DNA of 64,000 nt from assembly GCF_039544265.1 (NCBI RefSeq), contig NZ_BAABLI010000013.1:66320-130319 (forward strand). Direction: 5' to 3'. Shown one piece after another: positions 42,479 through 52,208 of the stretch. Each line of letters starts with the position of its first letter. The first letter of the stretch is position 1. The position numbers were made by a program, and so were the translations under genes. The DNA is from Corallincola platygyrae. GTDB lineage: Bacteria; Pseudomonadota; Gammaproteobacteria; Enterobacterales; Neiellaceae. The notes beneath the pieces were generated by a model. The model did not search any database, was not told where the DNA came from, and was given only the letters and a program-made list of their open reading frames with translations.

Positions 42479-44077
42479 CTAACTGCCAATAGTGCCATTA
42501 ACAATTGGCGTAAATGCGGTCAGGCTATCCATCAAACTGGCATTGCCTAAACCGTGGCCAGGGAACTGCGAGGCGAAGTTACCTTGTTCACCGTGCAGTG
42601 CCATGTAGTTAAGCACGACACTTTCCACCAACAGGTTGACGTTGTTTGCCGCAGGTGTACCCGCTGTTTCAACAGATGCGTCTGGTCGCATATAGCCTAT
42701 CTGTTGATGCAGCGCCTGAGCTTCAGGGCTCCCCCCCATCAGCACAGCTCTGCCGTTGGGGTTATAAACCAGGAAGAAGCTGGCGGCAGTGGATTGGTTG
42801 TCGCCAGTCCATTCACCTTTACCGCGACCTTCTACTGAATCGTCGATGCGGCCGTTACTTGCCACAGAACCATCACTGAACACGTAAAGCATCAGGGGCA
42901 TACCTCGACGCGCCGCATACTCCAGGCAGGCTCCCATGCAGCGGCCGGCGCGTAAGTCTCGGATCTCTCCAGTAGCGCGATCACCAGTATGGTAATCAAA
43001 GCCACCCATGGTGATGGTGCCAGCACCGGCAAAGCCGTTGATGGCGAGTTTCATCACCGAGGCGGTTTTGCGGAACTCGGCTTCGCTATCAAACTCATCG
43101 ATAGTAAAGATCCCGCCGGGGCCAACAATGTCTGGGTCCAGAGCGGGATCCAGTGTTGATGGATCGCCAAAACGATCTGCCAGATCTGCACTTTTCACAT
43201 AACCACAGTTGACCATCTCTTTGATTACTTCGTCTGTGGTTACCTGAGTGTTGATGCGGCCGAGTTTGCGGTCACTGATACGCTGAATCGACTCCATTAC
43301 GGCAACGGCGTCTGCTTGATCCAGCAGGCCGACTAAGTCACCGACATCCACCAAGCCGGTCACGTCGCTGGGACGGTCGATCTTAGTGGGACGGATCTGC
43401 GGGTCTATCAGAGCCGCAGGCGCCATTGAGTTGCCTCCAGAATCCGAGCTGCGTGAGCCAATCAAGGACATCAGTGAGCCGTCAGCCCCGGCACGGGCAA
43501 TACCGTACATGGGGTTGTGAGGGTTATTACCCGTGTCGTTCTCCGAGCGAGCGGGGATCACGGCACCATTGATAGCGGCGCGAGTACCTGCACTGGTTTT
43601 CTCCATAATCCCAGCGAGGAACTGGCTGTCACTATGAAACGCCAGACCAAGGTCTGTGTTGATAAAGTCACTGGTACCTGTATCTGGGTTGGTAACCGCA
43701 GGTGTCATGTCTCCCGGCAATCCCAGTTTGGAGTAACCGGCAGAACTGAGGAAATCCATCTGTCCGCCACGGCCGCCTACCAGTACATTTGAACCAGCGA
43801 TATTGGCACCGCCAGCTAGGTCAAAGCAGATAAAAGGAATTTTACCTGCACCCTGAACGGCAATACCGCAGGACTGACGCAGGGTTTCCAGATCTGGGCT
43901 CAGAGCAGCCATCGCATCGCGAGGGTTACTGAACATACTGAAAATTGAGGCGCCGGCAACGACGCCAGCCCCTTTCATCAGGCCCGCCGAGATAAAGTCG
44001 CGGCGAGTCATTGGGCGGCTGTGATCCCCAAATAGCAGGGGCGCATCGGGATGCAAAGGCTTTCTACGTTTGGCCAT
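42479..44077 (-). CDS. Tat-exported protein, DUF1501-like
   Basis: A 532-residue protein with a twin-arginine signal, MTRRDFISAGLMKG, then a hydrophobic segment ending in AMA at about residue 57. The mature protein resembles, in its general plan (FICFDLAGGANIAGSN, FDYHTGDR), the DUF1501 family of Tat-exported alkaline-phosphatase-fold proteins that accompany cytochrome-like proteins in Planctomycetes and Proteobacteria; the family call is tentative. It is the last gene of a three-gene unit, 14 bp after a c-type-haem lipoprotein. Tat export suggests a bound cofactor or folding before export. Confidence 0.72.
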   Translation of the reverse strand: MAKRRKPLHPDAPLLFGDHSRPMTRRDFISAGLMKGAGVVAGASIFSMFSNPRDAMAALSPDLETLRQSCGIAVQGAGKIPFICFDLAGGANIAGSNVLVGGRGGQMDFLSSAGYSKLGLPGDMTPAVTNPDTGTSDFINTDLGLAFHSDSQFLAGIMEKTSAGTRAAINGAVIPARSENDTGNNPHNPMYGIARAGADGSLMSLIGSRSSDSGGNSMAPAALIDPQIRPTKIDRPSDVTGLVDVGDLVGLLDQADAVAVMESIQRISDRKLGRINTQVTTDEVIKEMVNCGYVKSADLADRFGDPSTLDPALDPDIVGPGGIFTIDEFDSEAEFRKTASVMKLAINGFAGAGTITMGGFDYHTGDRATGEIRDLRAGRCMGACLEYAARRGMPLMLYVFSDGSVASNGRIDDSVEGRGKGEWTGDNQSTAASFFLVYNPNGRAVLMGGSPEAQALHQQIGYMRPDASVETAGTPAANNVNLLVESVVLNYMALHGEQGNFASQFPGHGLGNASLMDSLTAFTPIVNGTIGS

Positions 44078-44091
44078 TGTATTCCCTCCTT

Positions 44092-46527
44092 TTATTGAAA
44101 CAGCATGGCTGCACTGCCAAGAACGGCGGCACAGCTTGCTTTGACTACAGTACGAGTGCGGTTGGCATCACAGCCGTCAGCGCACACAGTGAGGCGATCT
44201 ATTAGATCGTTCAGCTCGGATTCGACATCGGCGGCATCAGGCTGAGTCGCAAGTCCTGCTCCCAACATGTTTTCAACCAAGGGGTCGATGATCTGGCTGC
44301 GGCCCGTGGCATCAAATGCTGCGTTGGCACTGACACTGAAATCAAATCCCGGGAAGTAGGCAGTTCGTAGCGAACTGTCCTCAACCAGCGCGTCACAGTA
44401 CTTAATCGCCAGCTGTGTCACCGCCATCTGATGAGATGACAGGAAGGTTTCTATATTGATAACTGAAGGTAATTGCTGCTGTACCGTCAGATAGGTCTCC
44501 TGTACGCCATCTGCTGTGGTGGCGACACCTGTCATGACACTCATACTGGCGTTGATTTCGGCGAAGTTTCGCATGCCTATATCTGGCTGCGGGTCCTGAT
44601 CTGCAGGTGGGCCGGGTGGTACAGGAATCGGTTCGACATAAACATTTTCGTGTCCCGCGAAGCGTTCGAAAGTTAAGAAGAACTCATCACTTTCCGGTCC
44701 TTTCTCAAGGCCCACCAAAGTACCCAGCGAGCTAAGTACACGGGCTTCTGCCAGTGATGTTCCTGCGTCAACAGTAACATCCAAATTACCGTACGCCTGT
44801 CCGACATTGGCCTCTTTGCCATTGATACCCAAACGCATTCCCTCAATAGGTAAGCTGTCGGTCAGTGCCGCACCGTCAAGGTTTATCAGGTAAGGTTCGG
44901 CAAACAGGTAGCTGTAGTTATCAAACTGACTCACCTCGAACACCACATAGGTGCGCGGCAGATTGATCAGGTCACCCACCGAGAACAGCAGGAAGAATTT
45001 CTCGCCGACGCCGGCATCGAAGTTCTGTTTAATCTGCTCAGGCGTCAGCAAACGATTGTGGATCGCCAATAAGCGCACGCTGCCTGACCACTGTCGGTCA
45101 CTCGAGACTTCATTCCCTAAGACCAGAGCATAACTGTCATCCCAACTGCCGATGGTGCCGCCAGCCTCGATATCGGTTAACGGAATTAGCTCACCGTTTA
45201 CGTAGATTTGTCGGCCATTGACCGGATCAAAAGTCACGACCACATGTTGCAATGTTGCCTGCAGGATCTCATCTGCATCAGGCGTCGACAGCGCGGGCTC
45301 ACCGTTACGGTCTGTGGTTGAACTGCGGTTAAGGAAGTCATAGTTATAAAGGGTTTGGCCCAGTGTAAAGTTCCGGTCTGTGGTGCCCGCAGAGTAGCTG
45401 ACAATACGTGCTGGACCTTCCTGGGTGACATTCGCCGGTGCGAACCAGCCTTCGATACTGTACTCGCCTGTTGCAGTGATCAGTGAATGCAGTTTTCTCG
45501 ATGAGGCGGTTGAAGCCTGTGCTTTACCGCTGTTAATCATCAAGCCCCAGCTGCCCAGCCATTCGACATCGCCTGAGATAGTCAGGTTGGCCGCAGGCTC
45601 CAGGCCACTGGTGTCGTAAGCCGTATTGCCTTCGCCGGTTTTGAACTGATAAAGCGCAACCAGATTTTCTTCAAAACGGCCACCTGAAGATGCAACCACA
45701 CCGTCAGTTAAACGAACCGCTTTGGAAAGTACCAATTCAGGATCGATTTCGGTCAGGTCGATGGCGTCACTAAAGGCCTGAATTGCCGTTTCCATCTCAT
45801 CAGCATCGCTGGAGCAGTTGCTCCAACAGTTGTGGAACTCGCTGCGTAAACGAACCACCAGTCGAGAGCGGCTTGGTGTGTCCAGGTCGATTTTTGACTT
45901 CGCAGCTTCATAGGCTGTTGAAGTGTCCGCACTGGCAAAGTAGGGCGATTGTGGGATCGCAGCATCATCACTATGACACTGAGCACAATACTCTCGGACG
46001 ATGGGATAGATGGTGTTGATGTAGTTATCTGGTTCGAGTGGGAAGCTCTTGCTGGCGCCAGGCTCACGGATCACCGGATCAGTTAGCTCCACTTCGTTGC
46101 CGTCACCACCCAGGGTGCCACCCGCCCAATTGCTGATCCATTGCGTCATGGTTTCAGCACAGGCGGTATCGCTGTCCAGCCAGCAGTTATGGCCTCCGCC
46201 AACTTTAACCACCAAGCGAGAATCGCCGGGCCTTTCCAGATCTACCAGAGGGTTGGTCTCTGTATATGCCAAGTTGATATCGTCATCACGCACGAAATAG
46301 GGCGCCTGGTCTGTGTTGTGGCAGGCACCACAGCGGTTAACTGCTTCGAGGTTGTCCCACAGATTAAGCTTGAAACGCTGCACATCCGTGGTGGCGGGTG
46401 CAGGGCCGTTGTAATTGCCATCGGTCGGTTGCTGATTGCTGGGTGGCAGTGTTTCTGTATCGCTACCGCCGCCACAGCCATTGAGCAGGGCAACAGACGC
46501 GAGCAAAGCGATTAATACATTCTTCAT
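44092..46527 (-). CDS. Lipoprotein with two c-type haem modules and a LamG-like domain
   Basis: An 811-residue lipoprotein (lipobox LLNGC at residue 18). Two similar modules follow: CGACH at 66-70 and CAQCH at 181-185, each with PYF, a D-L-x-x-P segment, SRLVV and an HNCW motif about 45-50 residues later, so the region arose by duplication. Residues about 290-510 form a concanavalin/LamG-like sandwich (YSIEGWFAPAN, INVNGELI-type strands), often a carbohydrate- or protein-binding domain. The C-terminal 300 residues are unassigned. It would be lipid-anchored in the envelope with two c haems. Middle gene of the unit. Confidence 0.8.
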   Translation of the reverse strand: MKNVLIALLASVALLNGCGGGSDTETLPPSNQQPTDGNYNGPAPATTDVQRFKLNLWDNLEAVNRCGACHNTDQAPYFVRDDDINLAYTETNPLVDLERPGDSRLVVKVGGGHNCWLDSDTACAETMTQWISNWAGGTLGGDGNEVELTDPVIREPGASKSFPLEPDNYINTIYPIVREYCAQCHSDDAAIPQSPYFASADTSTAYEAAKSKIDLDTPSRSRLVVRLRSEFHNCWSNCSSDADEMETAIQAFSDAIDLTEIDPELVLSKAVRLTDGVVASSGGRFEENLVALYQFKTGEGNTAYDTSGLEPAANLTISGDVEWLGSWGLMINSGKAQASTASSRKLHSLITATGEYSIEGWFAPANVTQEGPARIVSYSAGTTDRNFTLGQTLYNYDFLNRSSTTDRNGEPALSTPDADEILQATLQHVVVTFDPVNGRQIYVNGELIPLTDIEAGGTIGSWDDSYALVLGNEVSSDRQWSGSVRLLAIHNRLLTPEQIKQNFDAGVGEKFFLLFSVGDLINLPRTYVVFEVSQFDNYSYLFAEPYLINLDGAALTDSLPIEGMRLGINGKEANVGQAYGNLDVTVDAGTSLAEARVLSSLGTLVGLEKGPESDEFFLTFERFAGHENVYVEPIPVPPGPPADQDPQPDIGMRNFAEINASMSVMTGVATTADGVQETYLTVQQQLPSVINIETFLSSHQMAVTQLAIKYCDALVEDSSLRTAYFPGFDFSVSANAAFDATGRSQIIDPLVENMLGAGLATQPDAADVESELNDLIDRLTVCADGCDANRTRTVVKASCAAVLGSAAMLFQ

Positions 46528-46536
46528 CTCGGTCTC

Positions 46537-47739
46537 CTACTCGCCCATGCAGTACACGGCAGATTCAGCAAATACCTGCTTCATCTTGTAACCGCTGGCT
46601 TTAAAACTGTTCACCATCGAGGTGACCTGGGCTCTATCGGCGCCGTCAACAGGTGGTCTCAGGCAAACATTCTCGAATACTTTTTCTACCTGGCATTGTG
46701 CAAAAGCTTCTGAATGCGCCAGTTCCTGGCCCATGGTTTTGGCACCTCTGCCACTGCCAGGGAGCGAGTTGTCCCAGCCGAGCAGGGCATTTGTGCCTTC
46801 ACGCCAGTAGTTGTCCCAGTCGTCGTTTTCGGTGACGTAGCCGTAGATAAAGTTATTGGCATTAATGCGGTATTTCTTAACCACACGGCTGCCGGTATCT
46901 GGGTCGAGCTGTCCACTGCTGTTATAGATTAAGCGACCGTTCTCGCCAGTAGGGTCGGCATCAGCATCGTATTCATAGTTGTAGTAGGCAAAGGCCTGTG
47001 CAAGCGGGTCCATGCCGTTATGGCAGCCAACGCAGTTGTTCATAAACACGCGGCTGTCACCACCAGGACTGCGAGTCACATCCTGACGAATGCGGTCAGG
47101 CATGCGGCTGGTATCGTGGACCTGCTCTAAATCGCGACACATATGATTCATCAGTGTGAAGCGGAACATGGCGCGGTTGGTACCCGCGATAAAGAAGGAT
47201 TTTGCTGCGCCGCGGGTCGTCATTACCCCCGCGGTAGCTTCAGCTGGTAAGCCTGTCACGGATGATTGTGTCGACTGCACCAGCCCTGTTTTCAGGTTAA
47301 CGTCTGCAGCTTCCATCGCTTCATAGTGCGCATTGTTGCTGACACTGTATGCGGGTAAGCCAAGTGAACCGTCACCTGTATACAGAATATCGCCCTGAAG
47401 TACCTGCCTGAAGTCGATATCATCTCGAATCATGCCGATAACTGTGGCGATATAATCATTAAAAGGAACAAAAACACTTTGGTCTCTGTTGGTCCATGGT
47501 GCTGCAAAAAGCTTCAGTGTGACATTGTAAAAATGCTCACTTTCCATGGCGGTATAGGCTGCACCTATGGCATCACCACCATCAATAGCGGTAGCCATGG
47601 TTGCAAGTGTGGCGGGTGTAGGAGGTACGCCTGCCAACCTATCATGCAAGCGCTTGGCTTGCTCCTGGCTACCCGCCTGTAGCGGACCAGAAATGGTTAC
47701 ACCGCCTATTAATAAGGCAGCGACTAATAACCGGGTCAT
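46537..47739 (-). CDS. Exported c-type haem protein, DUF1588/DUF1585-like
   Basis: A 400-residue protein with a signal peptide (about residues 1-22). One haem motif, NNCVGCHNGMDPLAQAF, lies at about 236-240. The order TTRGAAKSFF...TNRAMFRFTLMNHMCRDLEQ...CVGCH...FANALV-like C-terminus recalls DUF1588 and DUF1585, found in large planctomycete cytochromes together with DUF1592; I call it related, not proven. ATG 47739 is chosen because GGGGAGA lies at the right distance; the frame is open to 47781. It is the first gene of the minus unit, facing the HzsA-related gene. Confidence 0.78.
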   Translation of the reverse strand: MTRLLVAALLIGGVTISGPLQAGSQEQAKRLHDRLAGVPPTPATLATMATAIDGGDAIGAAYTAMESEHFYNVTLKLFAAPWTNRDQSVFVPFNDYIATVIGMIRDDIDFRQVLQGDILYTGDGSLGLPAYSVSNNAHYEAMEAADVNLKTGLVQSTQSSVTGLPAEATAGVMTTRGAAKSFFIAGTNRAMFRFTLMNHMCRDLEQVHDTSRMPDRIRQDVTRSPGGDSRVFMNNCVGCHNGMDPLAQAFAYYNYEYDADADPTGENGRLIYNSSGQLDPDTGSRVVKKYRINANNFIYGYVTENDDWDNYWREGTNALLGWDNSLPGSGRGAKTMGQELAHSEAFAQCQVEKVFENVCLRPPVDGADRAQVTSMVNSFKASGYKMKQVFAESAVYCMGE

Positions 47740-48052
47740 GGCATGTCTCCCCAAACGTTGTCTTACCCGTGTTTTCGCCAACTCAGTAGAAACCTTGTGC
47801 TCTATTCGGCTTAGTTTCTACCCGTCGGCGTGTCCGGCGAATTGTTAACTAAATGTGACTGTTTTTTCACCGTAGCGGTCACAATAATACGTATTTCTCG
47901 TCACTTTTTTCGGATTTTCGTGACCTCCGTAGCTGGAATTTGCGATTTACGCTGTACATAATGCCCGCTCAATAATTGCAACGTTTATTTAACAATTACG
48001 CAATTATCGGTACCTGACATGCAGTTAACTGTTTGTCTTAAAAAGAGTAAGC
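47740..48052. promoter_or_regulatory. Divergent control region of the envelope haem cluster
   Basis: This 313-bp space holds the promoters of both large units. It contains four GTGAC/GTCAC half-sites at 47855-47859, 47878-47882, 47900-47904 and 47920-47924, spaced 23, 22 and 20 bp, close to two helical turns each. The right third is AT-rich (around 47970-48010) and can hold the plus-strand promoter. No reading frame here looks real. Confidence 0.55.
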
Positions 48053-50728
48053 ATGATGTCCAATCTTGTTGTACAGCTGAAGTCGGCTAAAGCCAGGGTG
48101 GCAGTTGCAGTTTCTGCAGCGCTGGTCGGTTTAGCTGGTTGTGGTGCGGACACGACAGTGCGAAGTGAATCGCCTGATCCCGTGGTGGTTGATTATCCAG
48201 TGGCGTATGTGGCGCGACCGATACCCGTGGATGAAGAAGGTGATCGCGAAAGTGAAAGCATTCGCAGGCCTGCCGAGTTCTTCCCCGGCGCACAGCTTAT
48301 TCTAAAAGATCGAGCGTCAGTATCTGCTGCTGAGACCATCCTGACCGAGGGTGTATTCGATGAGGGGGCTCTCTACGATGTCAAAGATCTCTCTGTATCG
48401 GTTGAAGGCGATAAGCTGCTTTTTGCCATGCGTGCACCAGAGATCGAAGATGCCGATGAGGAAGACCAACCCAAATGGAACCTCTGGATCTACGATCTCG
48501 AACTCGACACTCTTAATCCCGTCATCAGCGACTCGCTAACCGCTGAAGCGGGGCACGATATTGCTCCGCGCTTTTTACCTGATGGCCGTATCCTGTTTTC
48601 CTCTACGCGCCAGCGTACTGCCCGCGCCATATTATTGGACGAAGGCAAACCACAATTTACCGCGCTGGATGAAGACCGTCAGGAATCCGCATTCCAGCTT
48701 CACGTCATGAACGACGATGGTACCGATATTCAGCAACTGACATTTAACTTCTCTCATGATTTAGACCCTGTGGTGATGGATGATGGTCATATCATCTATA
48801 CCCGCTGGGACAATATGGGAGGTCGCAATGGCATTCATCTTTATCGAATGAATATGGATGGCAGCGGCAACGAATTCCTGTATGGCTGGCATAGTCACAA
48901 CGTTGGCACTGATGGCGACCGCATTGAATATGCTATGCCCCAGCAAACACCCGATGGCCGCTTAATGGTGATGTTGCGCCGTGGCCAGAATGAGTTTACC
49001 GGTGGTGAACTGGTTTATCTGAATACGACAGACTACACCGAGCTTGATACCCCGATTGCGGATGCTGCCCCCGGCGAAGCGCAAGAGTCTGCTACTTTTG
49101 GAGAGGTGCGGACTGATGATGGCATATCCATTGGCGGCCGCCTGTCCAGTGCATTTCCTCTGGTGGACGGTACCAATCGTATGTTGCTCAGCTGGAGCCC
49201 CTGCCGCCTGGAACAGCCGGAAGATCCTGAAGCGCCTGAAGGTGCTGAGCCTCTGCCACAACTCCCTTGTATTGAAGAGAACGTCGCACTGGAAGGTGTG
49301 ACAGAAGCTGACCCGCTTTACGGCTTGTGGATATATGACATTGGCGAGGGAACTCAGCAGCCAATTGTGGCGCCGGAAGAGGGCATGTTCTTCACCGATC
49401 CAGTTGTGATGCAGGAGAGCCCCCGCCCAAGTTTCACTGAAGGCGAACTGGACAGCACTCTGGTTGATGAAAACGCTGCGGTTATCCATATCCGCAGCGT
49501 GTACGACTTTGATGGCGTTGATACTGTCGGCATTACCACGTTGCGAGACCCCGCTTTAACGACGGCAGCCGACCGCCCGGCACGTTTTCTTCGTGTTGTA
49601 AAAGGGGTGGCTATGCCTCCCGACGAAGTGGTCGATTTCCCGAATACGGCATTCGGTCGCAGTGCGGGCCAACTGATGCGTGAAGTGATTGGCTATGCGC
49701 CCATTGAACCGGATGGTTCGGTGAAGGTAAAAGTGCCCGCCAATGTGCCTTTGGCCATGAGCATCGTTGATGGTGAAACCATGCGTGTGGGTGAGCGACA
49801 TCAGCAGTGGATCACTCTGGTGCCCGGCGAAACGCTGGAGTGTGGTGGCTGCCATACGTCGCAAAGTACCTTGCCCCACGGCCGTGGTGATGCTCAACCT
49901 GCGTCAGCTAATGCCGGAGCGCCTGAAACCGGCCAACCTTTCCCTAATACCAACCCAGCCTTGTTCGCCGATATTGGTGAGACCATGGCTGAGGTCGCCA
50001 CGCGTATCAACGGCACGCCAGCGATAAGTGCGGACCTAAGTTATGTCGATATCTGGACTGATCCGGCGGTACGCACGCCAGACGAAGAGCAGCATTGGCG
50101 TTACACCGATATGTCGACCCCGGCTCCCAGCGGCGCAAGCTGTTTTGATAGTTGGACGTCTCTTTGTCGATTGCAGATTAACTATCTTGAGCATTTGCAG
50201 CCGCTATGGGAGTTAGACCGTCAGGTGTTGGATCCTGATACAGACGAGGTGCTACAAGACAACACTTGTGTCAGCTGTCATGGCATCGCCGATGCAGACG
50301 GCAATACCCAAGTACCAGCGGGCCAGCTGGATCTTCGTGGAGATATCTCTCCAGATGAAGCAGACCATGTGATCAGTTATCGCGAGCTGATGTTTAACGA
50401 CAATGAACAGGAAGTGGTCGACGATGCTATTCGTGATGTATTGGTACAGGCGGTGGATGGCAATGGCGACCCACTATTTCAAACCGACGGTAATGGCGAT
50501 TTGATTCTGGATGACGAGGGTAATCCGATCCCAGTGTTAGTTACCGTAACAGTGACCCCAAGCATGAATGTTGCGGGTGCCGCTTCAAGTAATCGATTCT
50601 TCGATCCTTTCCGTGCAGGCAACAGCCATGAAGGATTGTTAAATCCGGCAGAACTCAGATTAATTGCCGAGTGGTTGGACATCGGTGGGCAGTATTACAA
50701 CACCCCTTTCTACGGAACAGGAGATTAA
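48053..50728 (+). CDS. HzsA-related lipoprotein with two c-type haem motifs
   Basis: An 891-residue lipoprotein (lipobox GLAGC, Cys 30). Residues about 110-480 look like a beta-propeller with PD40/TolB-type strands (PRFLPDGRILFSST, HLYRMNMDGSG, YAMPQQTPDGRLMV). The C-terminal part has LECGGCH at 597-601 and TCVSCH at 739-743, with GLLNPAELRLIAEWLDIGGQYYN at the end. This plan, propeller plus cytochrome-c-like modules, matches proteins called HzsA-related after the alpha subunit of hydrazine synthase; the sequence does not show that it makes hydrazine. It opens the large plus unit. Confidence 0.85.
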   Translation: MMSNLVVQLKSAKARVAVAVSAALVGLAGCGADTTVRSESPDPVVVDYPVAYVARPIPVDEEGDRESESIRRPAEFFPGAQLILKDRASVSAAETILTEGVFDEGALYDVKDLSVSVEGDKLLFAMRAPEIEDADEEDQPKWNLWIYDLELDTLNPVISDSLTAEAGHDIAPRFLPDGRILFSSTRQRTARAILLDEGKPQFTALDEDRQESAFQLHVMNDDGTDIQQLTFNFSHDLDPVVMDDGHIIYTRWDNMGGRNGIHLYRMNMDGSGNEFLYGWHSHNVGTDGDRIEYAMPQQTPDGRLMVMLRRGQNEFTGGELVYLNTTDYTELDTPIADAAPGEAQESATFGEVRTDDGISIGGRLSSAFPLVDGTNRMLLSWSPCRLEQPEDPEAPEGAEPLPQLPCIEENVALEGVTEADPLYGLWIYDIGEGTQQPIVAPEEGMFFTDPVVMQESPRPSFTEGELDSTLVDENAAVIHIRSVYDFDGVDTVGITTLRDPALTTAADRPARFLRVVKGVAMPPDEVVDFPNTAFGRSAGQLMREVIGYAPIEPDGSVKVKVPANVPLAMSIVDGETMRVGERHQQWITLVPGETLECGGCHTSQSTLPHGRGDAQPASANAGAPETGQPFPNTNPALFADIGETMAEVATRINGTPAISADLSYVDIWTDPAVRTPDEEQHWRYTDMSTPAPSGASCFDSWTSLCRLQINYLEHLQPLWELDRQVLDPDTDEVLQDNTCVSCHGIADADGNTQVPAGQLDLRGDISPDEADHVISYRELMFNDNEQEVVDDAIRDVLVQAVDGNGDPLFQTDGNGDLILDDEGNPIPVLVTVTVTPSMNVAGAASSNRFFDPFRAGNSHEGLLNPAELRLIAEWLDIGGQYYNTPFYGTGD

Positions 50729-50735
50729 AGCCGGT

Positions 50736-51602
50736 ATGGAGAAATTAGCCCTACTGGCTGCTTGCCTGATCATTTTGATGTTGCTGACTGTCTGTCCGGC
50801 AAGGGCGGCAGATTCTATGGCGGCAAGTGCCTTGTCTGTTGAAGCGACGCCACCGCCAGACTCTCCAGAGCCTGCTGAAGAGGCACCTACAGGGGATGAG
50901 TCCGGCTGGTTCGATTGGTTCAGTGAAGATGAGCGCGAGCTGGCGTTGGAGATCGCCGAACCTTACATCGAGTTACGCACGGGCCCCGGTCGCGGCTTTC
51001 CAATTTTTCATGTCGTAGAGCGTGGTCGACAGGTTGTTGTACTGAAACGTCGTACGGACTGGGTAAAGGTGAAGACACCCCGCCAGAAAGAGGGCTGGGT
51101 GCACGCCGATGATATCGAGAAAACCCTGGAGCAGGGGCAACGGGTAGTGTTTAACCGTGGTTCGTTTGATAATTTCCAGCAGCGCCGCTGGGAAGGTGGC
51201 TTCTCCGGCGGGGATCTGGAAGGTGCTAACCTGCTTTCTGCCTATATCGGTTACGCCTTTACCGAGAATCTCTCCATCGAATTCACAGCCAATCAGGCAT
51301 TAGGTGATGTGTCAGACAGCACCCTGCTCGACATTGGTCTGGTTCACCAAGCATTTCCTGACTGGCGTGTATCGCCATTCTTTGGGGTGGGCGCTGGCCT
51401 GATCAGTACCGATCCTCATTCATCATTGGTTGAAACCGAAGATCGTGATGACGAAACACTTCATGCCGCCGTAGGCGCCAGAATCTATCTGGCTCGTCGC
51501 TTTATGCTACGCGCGGAATACAGACATTACATGGTGCTGACGGACCGTGACGAAAACGAAGAGCTAGAAGCATGGAAACTGGGTGTAAGCGTTTACTTTT
51601 AA
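50736..51602 (+). CDS. SH3-domain outer-membrane beta-barrel protein
   Basis: About 288 residues: signal peptide (about 1-24), an acidic/Pro linker, a bacterial SH3 domain (about 70-130, PYIELRTGPGRGFPIFHVV and GWVHADDIE), and an eight-stranded-type barrel of about 150 residues ending in a terminal Phe (LGVSVYF), the usual signal for assembly by BAM. SH3 domains of this kind bind peptidoglycan or proteins, so this protein may link wall and outer membrane. ATG 50736 is chosen; it starts eight bases after the HzsA-related stop. The end overlaps the next gene by 31 bp. Confidence 0.82.
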   Translation: MEKLALLAACLIILMLLTVCPARAADSMAASALSVEATPPPDSPEPAEEAPTGDESGWFDWFSEDERELALEIAEPYIELRTGPGRGFPIFHVVERGRQVVVLKRRTDWVKVKTPRQKEGWVHADDIEKTLEQGQRVVFNRGSFDNFQQRRWEGGFSGGDLEGANLLSAYIGYAFTENLSIEFTANQALGDVSDSTLLDIGLVHQAFPDWRVSPFFGVGAGLISTDPHSSLVETEDRDDETLHAAVGARIYLARRFMLRAEYRHYMVLTDRDENEELEAWKLGVSVYF

Positions 51603-52195
51603 TTGCCGCGCTGGCGGCCTTTCCTGCCTTTGCCCAGGCAGATGAGACGTTTGAGCCAAAAGTTGAACGTCGAGAGATAGATGAAGCCTTGATCGACGAT
51701 GAAGATTTTCAGGTCGGTGCTTATGCCGGTGTTATCAGTATCGAAGATTTTGGCTCTGAGTTTTTGTGGGGCGTGAAAGGTGCATACCACGTTACTGAAG
51801 ATTTCTTTATTGAAGCCAACTATGGCAGCTCAGAAGCGGGGGAAACCAGTTTTGAACGCCTGTCCGGTGGCGCGCCTCTGTTGACCGACAGCGAACGAGA
51901 TTACAGCTTTTACATGGCATCAGTAGGGTGGAACGCTCTGCCAGGTGAAGCTTTTGTTTGGGATAAATATAGCTTTAACAGTGCCTTCTACCTGCTTGCT
52001 GGCGTAGGCAGCACCGATTTCGCAGGTGATGACAACTTCACCATGGGGTTTGGTGCGGGTTACCGCCTGTTGGTGAATGATTGGCTGGCACTGGATATCA
52101 GCGGTCACGATTACATTTTCGATCTTGATGTGACCGGCGAAGACAAAACCACACACAATCTGGCGCTCACTGCCGGTGTGTCGGTGTTTTTCTAG
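51572..52195 (+). CDS. Outer-membrane beta-barrel protein
   Basis: A 207-residue protein with a signal peptide (about residues 1-23) and a small OmpA-like or porin-family barrel: alternating strands with aromatic girdles (QVGAYAGVISIEDFG, FFIEANYGSS, FYLLAGVGSTDF, TMGFGAGYRLL) and a C-terminal VSVFF. It overlaps the previous gene by 31 bp in another frame, so it is translationally coupled to it. The pair could be paralogous barrels that work together. Confidence 0.82.
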   Translation: METGCKRLLLIAALAAFPAFAQADETFEPKVERREIDEALIDDEDFQVGAYAGVISIEDFGSEFLWGVKGAYHVTEDFFIEANYGSSEAGETSFERLSGGAPLLTDSERDYSFYMASVGWNALPGEAFVWDKYSFNSAFYLLAGVGSTDFAGDDNFTMGFGAGYRLLVNDWLALDISGHDYIFDLDVTGEDKTTHNLALTAGVSVFF

Positions 52196-52208
52196 AGGAG
52201 AGAATAAT

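Noticed and set aside
47851..47870. Possible Crp site TGTGA...TCAC
   Set aside because: The gap between the halves is eight bases and not six, so it does not fit the Crp consensus; kept only as part of the GTGAC array.
48962..49489. A 175-codon minus-strand frame
   Set aside because: It lies inside the HzsA-related gene in the opposite direction and shows no protein family likeness.
48053..50728. True hydrazine synthase and anammox metabolism
   Set aside because: Only the propeller-plus-haem plan is shared with HzsA; the beta and gamma subunits and other anammox genes are absent.
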